Positions 34,425 to 44,844 of a stretch of DNA of 64,000 nucleotides are shown piece after piece. The notes beneath the pieces were generated by a model that was given only the letters and a program-made list of their open reading frames with translations, was not told the DNA's origin and did not search any database. The DNA is from Limnoperna fortunei (taxonomy: Eukaryota > Mollusca > Bivalvia > Mytilida > Modiolidae): the NCBI GenBank assembly GCA_944474755.1, contig OX104123.1:62737898-62801897 (forward strand). Direction: 5' to 3'. Position 1 is the first letter of the stretch. Each line of letters begins with the position of its first letter. Position numbers and translations under genes: made by a program.

Positions 34425-36060
34425 ATAATTGGAACATTTTTTTGTATCTTAGTCAATAAATCTATCAAATATTTAGGCGAGAAACAACATTTTAATATTT
34501 AATAAATCCCACCGGCTTTAGGTCGACCCAATATATTCCTCACTGCGATCTACCTATAACACAACTTGGAGCTGTTCGCCGTAAAAGAAGTGTTTTTATT
34601 CTTTACAGGGTAATTCAGCAGCGGGAGATAAACTTTACCTTGCAACACCACTATAAAGTTAAATGTGTTGACCTGTATTGCTTGAAAAAGGAGAAACATA
34701 CATCATAGCAGGTATTATAAACAAGTGTGGGTGATGTTGCACAGGTATTACTAAGTTACCTACAAATAATCAACAAATTAGTGACGGACAGTCGGACGGA
34801 ATGCAAACTTTCAGATCCCTTAAGCGATGTCGGTAGACAAAAAAAATTATATCGATTTACGGAGAAGTAGATTATTTGATTGACAAATTACACTACCACT
34901 ATTCAACGTCTTAAAGCTATATTCATGACAAAAAGTTATAAAACCAATGTCAAACATCGAAATTTTGTCGCAAGCGACAGTTGTAAATAGATTTAAATCG
35001 CCAACAAATTTAAAAAAGCTCCTGAATTTCAGCTACGAAAAAACCGTCAATAGAGACTTTAAATAGAAACAAATTAACAGATTTTTGCAACATAAAGCTG
35101 AAATATTTAAATTTGTTACACAACTGACATAGCTAATACATGGGGTTGTGCCTTTAAGTATTTTCAATTTTATTGTCTTTTTAGTTAATATTTATAAGGC
35201 TAAAATCAGTCTGAACTTGTTCAATTTCTTTACCAAAGCGAAAGACATCAGTTCAACAGCATTAAACGGAATTTCCGGTGGTTATAGACATGACTGTACT
35301 TGTCATATATATATTTATATTTAGATATTTGTTAACCACAACCTATTAACTTTACCACTACTTTTCAGGACCAATTCTGTGAGGGTTCACAGTGCTCGAC
35401 CTACAGAGCTGCTCAGTACATTACCAGTTGAAGAACACACTCGTTAGAAGGTTGTTAGGTCAAAAATACGGGAGACGGTAAAAAGGTTGTCTTTAATGGG
35501 TTAGTAAGGACTTAGATTTCACTGCTTGTTGACAGGAAAACAAAGTAAAATTATTCCTTGTAAGTAGCGACATACGGTCCCTCACCTAAAAGATGTCTTT
35601 GTCGCCAAACATATTTATGTACTTAGGAGCGATTCCTTTTGATCACGTACCAGATTCCGACGAAAAAATCTTGAACGACTAACGACACAAAATAACTGAA
35701 CACATATTTTCCAAGCTGTTTTTAAACCGCGAACAAAGAAAAAGTTAATATTTGGGTCGTCCGCATCAAACAGCTCCACACGGCGGTTTTTGTTGACTCC
35801 AGTCAAATACATAAGCAAGCTAACATGTTCGGAACTGTGTCCCGAAACTATTATTATACAACTACGAAGATCGACTTAGTAAGGTTCTGTTTACATATGG
35901 TTGTGTATAGCACCTTAGTCCATTGTTATTGTTCAAAATAAGTTGTTAATGTATACTCGTGATATTGTGAAGCGTTTGACTTATGTTGTAATTACTTCAG
36001 AACTGCATTAAAATAAATTTAGAAAAATATCAAGTTAATCGATCCATTAATAAGACTCAA
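34425..36060. other. No gene seen; non-coding
   Basis: AT-rich, only short frames. Near 35440-35490 the blocks CACTCGTTAGAAGGTTGTTA and GGTCAAAAATACGGGAGAC resemble the SINE-B 5' part, decayed. Nothing else was recognised. Confidence 0.4.
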
Positions 36061-36069
36061 ATTACAGGG

Positions 36070-36560
36070 ATAATTACAAATCCGGATTAAGATAAACATA
36101 TACGACACGAAACAAATACCCCCAAAAGAAAAACAGAAAATGAGTAACCCGTACCCAATAAAACCATGTGTGCGCTCAGATCCCCGGTACGAGTAGGCAT
36201 TGACTGTTTTAATTAGGTATTACTCATTGTCATGTCTAGGAAAAAGTCAAGTCCAGATGATAAACAAAGTTTACGGATCTTTTTCATTCCGATCAATAAA
36301 GCTATGGTTACAACTTATAAAGGGAGGATATCAATCTAGGTACAACAATCTCTTGTAGTCAACAGCAGTGACCGGTCTAGAAAATCGGAATACCGATTGC
36401 AGTATCTGGCATAACGTATAAGTTGCTAAATGTAGACACCATTAAACGGAGCTGCTAGAATGTTGTTATCAATGAACAGTTAGCTGACAGTTTGAAATTT
36501 AAGTAATCACGTTCGAAATATAGCGCAGTTTGTAGTTTTCCCGAGTCTATTTCTGGCAGT
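36070..36560 (-). mobile_element. Penelope-like element remnant (3' end)
   Basis: Parallels the copy at 39880-40970: the 3' untranslated series (GGATAATTACAAATCCGGAT, GTAACCCGTACCCAATAAAA, CATTGTCATGTCTAGGAAAA), then the reversed end of the reverse-transcriptase frame (AGGTACAACAATCTCTTG, GACCGGTCTAGAAAATCGGA, GCTGCTAGAATGTTGTTATC). Frames are broken. No catalytic motif remains. Confidence 0.5.
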
Positions 36561-36839
36561 AGGTAACTGAATGACCGACGTGTGTCGGTGGTATAAATAC
36601 TTTATTATGAATTAAATCAATACAAACAAAATTAAAAATTATATAATTTTATATAATTATTGCAGTGGTTTATATTCATTTCCACACAGTTGAAATGAAT
36701 TACATTTTCTAAATTATGAGGTTTTCTCAATTGTTGGCATTACTGCGTTCGGATGATTTTATAGCACTTCAGTCAATAACGTGTATGTCCACTACCATAA
36801 CTTATCTCATGGGCACATTTTCAGTACATGGAGTTGATC

Positions 36840-37180
36840 AGACAATTAATGTCTGAAAGTAAAATACGTGTCCATACAGTTCGAATCGATAGCAAAATCT
36901 CCGCGAAAAACGGATAAAATAATTGGAACAGAATGATGACAGCCACTGGAAAAGTATGGGTTTTTTTGCACGGACGAATAATTTAATCTTTTGTGGCAGC
37001 TTTGTTTCTCTGAAAACACAATTGCCAAACACGATTCCTCCTTTGGTCCGCTTAAGACTTTCCGTAAAATAATAAAATGACCAAACTATCCACTATTCGG
37101 CAGCTTTTGACGGGCTGAAAGGCTCACGATCAAGCATTGGAGACCCCACCCAGTATGGTCCCAGCAATTTTACAAACAGA
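36840..37180 (-). mobile_element. SINE-B, strongly decayed copy
   Basis: Only scattered blocks survive: GCCACTGGAAAAGTATGGG and GCTTAAGACTTTCCGTAAAA, in the order expected for a reversed SINE-B. The frames seen here are not genes. Confidence 0.35.
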
Positions 37181-37876
37181 CACCCCAAAACCTAACATTG
37201 CGTATCACGAACCCCATTACAAACCATAACTGTTTATGTCCTGCATATGGTTTATATATTGATAGATGGATGTTTAGCAACATTTAATTATATTATTAGT
37301 CTGTCTAATCCACGTTTAATTTATTATTTTTGACAAACATAAAGATATAAATACCTATTAGCAATTTATTCTGATAGTTTAACAACCTAACATATATAAG
37401 ACGATACATAACTATGGAATGAGTTTTTCTGATTTAAGCAATATTCATATTTATGTTAGAAACAAATTAATAACAAACCAAAATAAGTTTTTGTCCACAG
37501 TCAAGCTTCTGAATTTAAACCCAACATCAACCGACGAGAGTGTATCCCTTTCGGCCACCTGTGGAAGCTAAGCAACACTTGGGTCGAACTCAAATACACC
37601 AGTAAGTAGACAAAATAACTGAATGATCGTAATCGCCCAAACATACAAATATTAAATGAAAAATGTGAAAAACTGTGCTGTTTGTTTATATCGTTTTACA
37701 TTATGTTTTATAGTTAAATTTTCATTAAACCTGACATTTGTGTAATTTTTTTAATTTTAATTTAAAATTAAAGTCTTGTGATTAGTATTTCCTAATATTA
37801 AAATAAACTATAAATGTCCTCATTTCCAGAGTATGACGTCATCTCTCTCTTTCTATATATATCTTAATTTAAATAC

Positions 37877-37877
<1 letters not shown>

Positions 37878-37954
<77 letters not shown>

Positions 37955-37957
37955 ATA
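37878..37957. repeat. (AT)n microsatellite
   Basis: About 80 bp of nearly pure AT dinucleotide, breaking into TATTATATA at its right end. It directly borders the fold-back at 37965. Confidence 0.95.
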
Positions 37958-37962
37958 TAATT

Positions 37963-38096
37963 ATAGCCTTTAAATTAGGTCGATATGAAAAAATATCGAC
38001 ATGAGATCATATCGACCGACAACGAAGTTGGAGGTCGATATGTTACCTTATGTTGATATTTTTCATATCGACCGTATTTAAAGGCTACAATTGTTA
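37963..38096. repeat. Fold-back element, ~135 bp
   Basis: The arms pair TAGCCTTTAAAT, GGTCGATATGAAAAA, TATCGAC and CATATCGACC with GGTCGATATG, GATATTTTTCATATCGACC and ATTTAAAGGCTA. The loop is near GACAACGAAGTTGGA. The GTCGATAT motif therefore occurs several times in both orientations. No coding. Confidence 0.7.
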
Positions 38097-38554
38097 TATT
38101 ATTAATTGATAGTTTTATGCACATCTGTATATACTGGTATTGTAAAGGAATTTAGTTCAATGTTTCTTTTGATTAGTTTACTGTTTTTATGGTTTGTCTA
38201 GTGTATGAAAATTTCACATTTATTTCAATATCAGCAGAAATTATGAAAACTTTCAATTCAAAAGATATATTAATGCAATAAACAAGCAACATATTAAACT
38301 GTTTGAAAATTTTCAGAATGTATATACTTTCCTAACTTTCAAAGCGGAAATAGACACAAGTTAATTTTGATATACTGTTTAAAGGGGAATTCCAAAAAGT
38401 TAAAAATAGCCGTGCAATATCATGTTTTCTAAATATAACCGTGCAACATCACTTTTCTATCAGCCGTTTTCAAAGAACCTTTCAAAATACAGCCTGTCAT
38501 GTGACAGGGTTTACACAAATCAAATTTATCCAAAAAATATCAATTAATAATATA

Positions 38555-38622
38555 AAATTTGACAGTGTTAAAAATCTAATTCAAACAGTGTTGGGCTTAA
38601 TTTGTAGACGTATATATAAATA
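38555..38622 (+). repeat. SINE-C 3' fragment
   Basis: GACAGTGTTAAAAATCTAAT, TCAAACAGTGTTGGGCTTAA, TTTGTAGACGTATATAT is identical to the 3' part of the copy at 38815-39099. Confidence 0.65.
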
Positions 38623-38814
38623 TTTGATATTAACCCTGTATTTCTGATGTTTCAGAAATCCGCTGGATAGATATATTATATGGTTGTCACAATACTTAGA
38701 CGTTTGTATATAATTTACTTACTGTGACTGTATGACGAGTAACTTTGTCATCCTATATAATATATACAAAAATGCTGAATTAGATTACTGTCAGATTAAT
38801 ACGTATTGGTTACG

Positions 38815-39055
38815 AAAATTACATCGTCACACGCTAGTACACATGTACTATGTCTATGTCTATGATTCACCCCGGTTAATGAAGCTATATTTTTATATAG
38901 CGGATTTGGCCGAGGGGTCTAGACCGCTGGACATAGTGCAGGCGAATTGGTGCCACAGTGTTACAACGGTGTGAGTTCGAATCCCGCTGAGGGAAAGCAA
39001 AAATTTGACAGTGTTAAAAATCTAATTCAAACAGTGTTGGGCTTAATTTGTAGAC

Positions 39056-39099
<44 letters not shown>
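38815..39099 (+). mobile_element. SINE-C with tRNA-like head and (TA)n tail
   Basis: A tRNA-like core at about 38901-38992 carries box A TGGCCGAGGGGTCTAGACC (38907 on) and box B GAGTTCGAATCC (38973-38984). The body (GACAGTGTTAAAAATCTAAT, TCAAACAGTGTTGGGCTTAA) follows, and the end is a GACG(TA)n run to about 39099. The upstream ACATCGTCACACGCTAG block is also found with the minus-strand copy at 44.4 kb. It is a SINE rather than a tRNA gene because the body repeats elsewhere and the acceptor stem is not closed. Confidence 0.7.
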
Positions 39100-39404
39100 T
39101 ATCACTTGCGTATGACGCTCTAATTCATTTACTTTTTGAAAAGCGTTTGTTGTCAATCGACAATGAATTATCTTTCAATATATAAATTGTATTTACAGCT
39201 TTTGTATTAGTTATGTTTTCAAGAAGGACGGATGCAGTTAGATGAAACTAAAGACAACTGTAAATTCAGTTATTCAGTTATAAGTAAACAAAAAGTTTAT
39301 GATAAATGATTAAATAATTTATCATATATTTCTAAGTGAAAAATATTACTGCTCGTGTAAAGGACATGTGAGCCATGTTTGACCACGTTATTTTGCGAAA
39401 AATT

Positions 39405-39735
39405 AATTGATTAATTGTATGCTTGCTTGATGTACGGAGAACAGTATTTCAACTACAATCACGACGAGATTAATTAACTAGCAATAAATCAACTAGAGAT
39501 GGGTGGACCGAAGGCCAAAATGTGAAATGCCACTGGAAAGTAAGTAATTTGGATACTTGCGAAAAATTTAGCTTTTTATAGCGGCTATAACAAGTTTACT
39601 CTTGTCAACATCTACAAAAGCGGCCTTAACCGTACAAGCACGTTAGGCCTGTTAAGCGATCACACTTTCCGTATAATGACTTGCAAACCCCAAAACGAGA
39701 GGTCATCCCTTTTCCGCTACCTAGTGATGCACTGA
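39405..39735 (-). mobile_element. SINE-B, minus-strand copy
   Basis: Reversed order: TTGATTAATTG, CAGTATTTCAACTACAATCA, GCCACTGGAAAGTAAGTAAT, TAGCGGCTATAACAAGTTTA, CTCTTG, CACTTTCCGTATAATGACTT, AACGAGAGGTCATCCCTTTT, CCGCTACC. About 330 bp, diverged but collinear with the 32.8-33.2 kb copy. Confidence 0.65.
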
Positions 39736-39879
39736 GCAGCTCTAGACCTAGCAGCTCGCAGTATAGTTCCAAGTAAAAATTTCAAACTGTGATAGTAAAG
39801 TATAGGCTTCGCACAATAAATAAGTGAACATGTTTTCATCTTATTCTGTATTCATTAAAAACATAGCACAAGGATCAGA

Positions 39880-40970
39880 CCGAACAACAAGAGCCGAAAG
39901 TCAATGGACAATTACAAATCCGGATATAGAAAAAACAAAAAATAACCGAAACCTAAAAACACCATGGGAAGCACTTAGGGGCTCTGGACGAGTAAGCAGG
40001 GCCTTCTTCTTATTAGACACCCGTCGAGTTACTCATTATCTTGTCTAGGAAAAATCAAATCCATGAGTAGTAAATACTAACTTAGTGCAAATAGGCGGTC
40101 ATATTTGAAAGATTGATCCCCCATAATGATAAAGTAAGTCATCAAGCATCAACCTAGGTACAATAAACCCTTCTTTGAGTAGTTTAGTAGTCAACATCAG
40201 TGTGAGGTCTGGAAAATTGGAATACCGACCGTACAAGTTGTGAAATATACACATTATACGCTGGAGTTGCTGGAATGTTGCTATTGATGAACGGACATTT
40301 GACAATTGGAAAGTTGCAGTCATTAAGCTTGTCGTTTGTAGTTTTCTAGTAGACTAAGACGATCCAGCTATGAAACGCTGTTTTTATGGATTTTTGAAGT
40401 TTTGGTATCCAATACAAGAAGGGGAGGTCACATTCTTCGACTTTGTTTTGAAGACCAAAGGACTCCAATACCAAGTTATGATTTTCAAGAATCTCCTCTT
40501 TTGAAAGTGTAGCGGATGTATAAGAAGGATTGCCACGTGAACTCTTCATGCATATTTCATTTTTTAAACACTGTACGTAATGATTTTGCAGATAGAAATA
40601 ATGTTTTATGGGCCTTATCTGCTGGCACAACATCAAATGTGTTATTAATGTCTTTTTTTAAGATTTTAACATCATCAAGATTTCTGAAGATTGATTATGC
40701 TATTGTACTCATAGACCTTCTTAAGCGTATTCTTATTATAATCAATGACGTCAACGCCTTTACCAACACGGACAAGGTATTAACCTTCTGGTGTTCTTGC
40801 TTTGCCCTTTTTCTAGCATTGTCAACTATTGAATCCATCAATAATTTTAAAGTTGTATTTCCAGCTTATGAATTTAGGTTAACGGTATTTTGCTCCTTTA
40901 AACAAATTTTTCGGAGTCTTTCATTGTCAACAATATAAAGATCTCCAGTTACCACATGACCCGAAGGACT
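39880..40970 (-). pseudogene. Penelope-like element, partial reverse transcriptase
   Basis: Minus-strand reading, from high to low coordinates: GNTTLKLLMDSIVDNARKRA (about 40860), KKDINNTFDVVPADKAHKTL (about 40660), then SSRGNPSYTSATLSKEEILE, ECDLPFLYWIPKLQKS (40420) and, after a deletion of the catalytic core, FHNLYGRYSNFPDLTLMLTT and KLLKEGFIVPRL (about 40200), followed by a characteristic 3' untranslated region to 39880. VVPADKA and LPxLYWIPKLHK are family landmarks of Penelope-like reverse transcriptases, which move by target-primed reverse transcription and often carry a GIY-YIG endonuclease. Neither the YADD-type box nor GIY-YIG is present. Frameshifts near 40600 and 40640 confirm decay. 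Confidence 0.75.
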
Positions 40971-41704
40971 ATATATGACAACGGCCTATTAATTATTTTT
41001 GTATAGGGGAAACTATTGACATTTTTTGCTCTCACTTAGGCACCAAGTTTCGTTGAGTAATGAGAGACCCCTCAAAACGACCGGAATAATTTCACGTATA
41101 TAACATTAAATTTTCGGGGTGCCATGTCAGATAAATTTTTTTGCAAATTTAGAAAATCCGAAGGGTACTCATGGAAACTCCCTTACACCCATAAAATAGT
41201 CCAGAAACAGGCTTTGAACAATCAGATAAAAAAATACCCAATACATTTAATAAATTATCTGAATAAATTTATTTATAAATTCTATATGAAACTGCTTTTT
41301 AAATACAGCTCCAATATTAAAATTCCATTGAATAATAAATCCACTGTCTATGCTACAGTTTGGCGCAGTCAAATATCAAAATAAGAACTATTTTCCTCTC
41401 CCTCAGTCAAAGTTCATTTACAGAGCCGTTGTCATATGAATAAGGAATTGTGGCGAGAGCAGTCAGAGATTTTGACTTTGTAGTCGTTGATCGTTTTTGG
41501 GTGCAATGGGGGTAGTATAGGTATAAGAACGGAACGGATTTGTTTAGTATGGTGGAATTATATTATATGTGTAACGTAACTATTTACGATAAAAAACACT
41601 ATTATTACGATACTTGTCTGTTGTACAGCAAAGTTTTGCCAAAATTGGAAGTTGGATATTAAAGATTAAATACTCATGATAAATAAAAGTGCCTAGTTAA
41701 ACAG

Positions 41705-41815
41705 TTAAACCCCGTCATTTCGCAGGAAAACCTGAAATTTTTCCCTTTATATTAAGGTTATAATCGAGCACATACAACCCGGAGTAAGGGTCGAATTCAA
41801 AACCTCAATGTATGT
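41705..41815 (-). mobile_element. SINE-A fragment
   Basis: Shows CCCCGTCATTTCGCAGGAAA, TTAAGGTTATAATCGAGCAC, ATACAACCCGGAGTAAGGGT, CGAATTCAAAACCTCA: the reversed 5' third of SINE-A including the box B region. The 3' half is missing. Confidence 0.5.
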
Positions 41816-42370
41816 TCACCGGTGATAACTTTTTCTTTTGTATGTTGTCATAAATGATGCATAAAATGGTAACAATAGCTTTATTTATGTCTTCTCTCTC
41901 ATTAAAGTGAAAAGAAATCAGCCGATAATGGCTCTTTAAAGAGATAGCTAATGACAATTTAAACAACTCATTCAGTTTTTACGCAGCCAATCGTAGCCAC
42001 TGACGCGCCAAAATGTCTTTCGTACCAAATATTATCTCGCAAAAACATGGCATCCACATCTAGACCTAAACTTGTGGGTTGTATGTCACTAATGCTTAAT
42101 ATTTCTTTTTATACCTAAAACTGTTCATAACGTAGTAAGCAATTTATATATTGCTGTGTTTGGAATTATTTTATTACGTTCAAATATGATCTATTGTAAT
42201 TTCAGACAAGGAAAATAAGAAAGTTAACTGTTGAGCATGTATTCGTTTTTTCATGTAAACAATTAAATGATGTAACACCTCGTATTTTTCTATCACATAT
42301 AAGGCGCCGCATTAATCAACCAAAGGTCAACTTATATGTCGGTTTCAACTGTTTCCGTTGATTGCTAAAT

Positions 42371-42875
42371 ATGGCTGACAATGATAACTTGTCAAACAGA
42401 TGTAGTTCAATTAACATGGAGTCCATCGACGTGATTTGTGAAGATGAAACAATACCGTTACCCGCTGGTAAACAATTTCACGTTTTCTTTTCGTACCGAG
42501 ATGTTGAAACTGACCGTACGTGGGTTCGAAAGCTTCTTCACTTAGTAGAAAATGAATACAAACTCATTTGCTGTAATCATTTAAGAGACTTTGAGCCAGG
42601 AAAACCAATAATTGATAACACTAAATTTTTTGTGCCAAGATCTCTGAAAACAGTGGTTGTTTTGTCAAAGGAATATGCAACAAGTCACTGGTGTAAATAT
42701 GAAATGGAGTATACCCTTTGTATGAGTATGACAATGCGACAAAATCTTCTGATACCTGTCCTTATAGAGGATTGCGAAATACCTGATTATTTGCAACCCT
42801 TAACCTACCTTGACGCTAGAGGTGACGGAGCAGCATGGTTGCCAAAACTTTTAAAGGCCATTCGGTGTAGTGCTG
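42371..42875 (+). CDS. TIR-domain protein, first coding exon
   Basis: From ATG at 42371 (good context, AATATGG) 168 codons run to a GTAAGT donor at 42876 (phase 1). Unspliced, the frame would close at 42955. Residues about 36-165 are a TIR domain: box 1 FHVFFSYRD, box 2 region CCNHLRDFEPGKPIIDN, then TVVVLSKEYATSHWCKYEME, LLIPVLIEDCEIPDYL and LTYLDARGDGAAWLPKLLKA. There is no signal peptide or membrane segment, so the domain is cytosolic. TIR domains signal by self-association with adaptors such as MyD88, and some cleave NAD+. The glutamate in WCKYE sits where the catalytic residue of NAD-cleaving TIRs lies, but many signalling TIRs also have it. A first-exon TIR is unlike Toll receptors, where TIR is C-terminal. 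Mussels have many such genes. Downstream exons are uncertain. Confidence 0.8.
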
Positions 42876-43594
42876 GTAAGTTGTTTTGTTATGACGTAAA
42901 TGAAATAAAACACCAAATTAAAACATTTTGTTCCTTAAAAAATAGGAGTAAATGATTCAGCTAATATTGTTATTTAAATAAATTTTATCTATTAATAAAT
43001 AAGCAACAATGTCACCTCAGTACTCCATACTTTTCGAATATCAGTCATATTTTGTTTCTTTATGTCCTATTTTTCTGTTTTTTGTTGATGACTTTTGTGT
43101 CCTCAATGAACTGATATATTGCCGCTACGAACATTATATCAGCTATACTCCAGACGGAAAAGACTTGCATCAGAATAACTTCAATGTAGTTCTAACAGGC
43201 TAAAACAATACAAGTTTAAATAATGACATTAAAATTTTCTTATAATGACACGTAACAATATATATTTCTTTACATTGATAAAAAACAACTGCTTAACTAA
43301 TAAAACGATCAATAGAAAATTAGATACTATTTTAATAGTCTCATCTCAAAATGTCTTATATTTAAAGCAGGGCACATGGTATAGAATTATGCGCATACTT
43401 TTTAGAAGAAAATTGTCATTTTGTACCATTTTGATAGATTGTATTTTGCAAAACATTTGTTGGACCGTGACCTATAATCATCAACAACAAGATGTTTAAG
43501 CGTTCTTTCAATTGTTGCTTGTAACCACCATCACGGAAGAGAGAGACAACAGGATGAAAAATGTTTGTAAATCGCATTAGATACGCCAATGATT

Positions 43595-43945
43595 GTATAT
43601 TCTAATAAACCCATGGTCACGAGCAATAGTTTTAGCAATTATAGGTTTTGAGCCTGGGTTGACCCGCGGACGTGCCGTGCTGTTACTTGGCTTTGCTGAA
43701 ATATTCGAACAAGATGTAATCAAAATTACAAACGTGACAAATTCATTACCCCCCAGACGCGCGTTTCGTATACTTAAGACTCATCAGTGGCGTTTAACAG
43801 CGTAATGAACTCTGGCGTAATGAATTTGTCACCTTGGTAATTTTGATCTTGTTGGAATATTTGAGCAAAGCTAAGTAACAGCACGCAAGTCTGTGGGTGG
43901 CGGACTGGGAAGCAACTATATAAAAGTTTTGGGTTTATTATAAAT
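43595..43945. repeat. Inverted repeat centred on a hammerhead motif
   Basis: Left arm blocks AATAAACCC, GAGCAATAGTTTTAGCAATT, TTGCTGAAATATTC, AACAAGATGTAATCAAAATT, GTGACAAATTCATTACC pair with right-arm GGTAATGAA-type blocks, TAATGAATTTGTCACCTTGG, TAATTTTGATCTTGTTGGAA, TATTTGAGCAAAGC, and GGGTTTATT. The two arms, about 150 bp each, are diverged and flank the hammerhead at 43745-43797. This looks like two repeat copies in head-to-head orientation. Confidence 0.7.
43745..43797 (-). ncRNA. Hammerhead-ribozyme-like motif
   Basis: On the minus strand: AACGCCA (stem I, 5' side), CTGATGA, GTCTTAAGTATAC (stem II, one mismatch), GAAA, then CGCGCGTC ending in the GTC cleavage triplet, and TGG (stem I, 3' side, then diverged). 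The ACGCGCGT block is self-complementary, giving the very short stem III typical of dimer-acting hammerheads in Penelope-like elements and retrozymes. The core is conserved; one stem II pair and outer stem I are lost. Confidence 0.7.
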
Positions 43946-43949
43946 TGTA

Positions 43950-44071
43950 AATTTTTGACAAGAAACATCGTCATTTGTATCATTGCATAATCTTCTAGAC
44001 TTGTATATATATATATACAAGTCTAGAATATTATGCAACGATGCAAATGACGGCGTTTCTTGTCAAAAATG
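43950..44071. repeat. Palindrome 2 of the cluster
   Basis: Arms ATTTTTGACAAGAAAC, CGTCATTTGTATC, ATTGCATAAT, TCTAGACTTGTATATA and the reverse complement, with no real loop (centre about 44010). A few mismatches. Shares the TCTAGACTTGTATAT core with palindrome 4. Confidence 0.85.
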
Positions 44072-44112
44072 TAGACACAGACTGACCAACGAATGGCCTT
44101 AGTCATTGAGTG

Positions 44113-44238
44113 TCAATATAAATAAATAACGTAAACAATCATAACATATTGATCTTAAAAAAAAGTTGTGGGTTTAGTTGAAATGAGAAAGTTTAAGATC
44201 AATATGTTATGATTGTTTACGTTATTTATTTATATTGA
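44113..44238. repeat. Palindrome 3 of the cluster, perfect 45-bp arms
   Basis: TCAATATAAATAAATAACGT followed by AAACAATCATAACATATTGA and TCTTA is repeated as an exact reverse complement at 44193-44238 around a 35-nt loop. No mismatch was seen in 45 bp, so the duplication is young or is maintained by conversion. Confidence 0.9.
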
Positions 44239-44334
44239 AGAAACACCGTCACTTGTATCGTTGCATAATCTTCTAGACTTGTATATATACAAGTCTAGAA
44301 GATTATGCAACGATACAAATGACGATTTTTCTTG
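44237..44334. repeat. Palindrome 4 of the cluster
   Basis: The inner 33-bp arms (TTGTATCGTTGCATAATCTT, CTAGACTTGTATA) are perfect and without a loop; the outer GAAACACCGTCAC/ATGACGATTTTTC pairing is looser. It begins within the last bases of palindrome 3. Confidence 0.9.
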
Positions 44335-44399
44335 TCAAAAATTTATATATATGTATATTATTATTTTTTGTTTATGCTGTATCGTCATGTTTATATATC

Positions 44400-44545
44400 T
44401 ATAATGTCTACGTCTAAAAATTAAGTCCAACACTGTTTGAATTAGATTTTTAACACTGTAAAAGTTTTGCTTACCCCCAACTTAGCTTACCCGGGATGAA
44501 TCGTAGACAAAGACATAGCGTGTGACGATGCTATATATATATAGA
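44400..44545 (-). mobile_element. SINE-C, minus-strand copy lacking the tRNA-like head
   Basis: Reversed: ACGTCTAAAAATTAAGTCCA, ACACTGTTTGAATTAGATTT, TTAACACTGT, then CCCGGGATGAATCGTAGACA, AAGACATAGCGTGTGACGAT, TATATATATA. Compared with 38815-39099, the tRNA-like part between the two blocks is absent. Confidence 0.6.
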
Positions 44546-44802
44546 TTTGTGGAATTTTTTTTTTGGCAGTGTTATCGGTTTTAAATATATATGTGATCAA
44601 ATTATTATAAGAGATTACATTGTAAACTATGAAGGAAACTGAATATGTTTCTGAATTATCTGTAATTAAGTTCTGCAAAATTCATCGACTGATTTATGTT
44701 GACTTCGTTGTGTATGTCATTAATTAATCTTAACCTTTACAATATTTACGTAAGCAAATGAAATGCCATAGATTTAAAATAAGGCACTTATAATCTTTAC
44801 AG

Positions 44803-44844
44803 CTTTCAATCAGCAAATACACAGATTTCTTGTTGTGGAATCAA
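44803..44844 (+). CDS. Possible mini-exon downstream of the TIR exon
   Basis: A 42-bp stretch lies between CTTTACAG and a GTAAGT donor. Joined in phase 1 to the TIR exon it reads AFNQQIHRFLVVES with no stop and again leaves phase 1. Splice sites are good and the phase fits, but no homology supports it and its continuation was not found. Confidence 0.25.

Noticed and set aside
37510..37610. Sequence resembling 5S rRNA (GGAAGCTAAGCAACACTTGG)
   Set aside because: Only the box A region resembles 5S; the rest cannot be aligned and no 5S fold is possible. At best an old 5S-derived repeat.
38901..38992. Stand-alone tRNA gene
   Set aside because: Boxes A and B are good, but the acceptor and anticodon stems do not close and the following body repeats elsewhere, so it is a SINE head.
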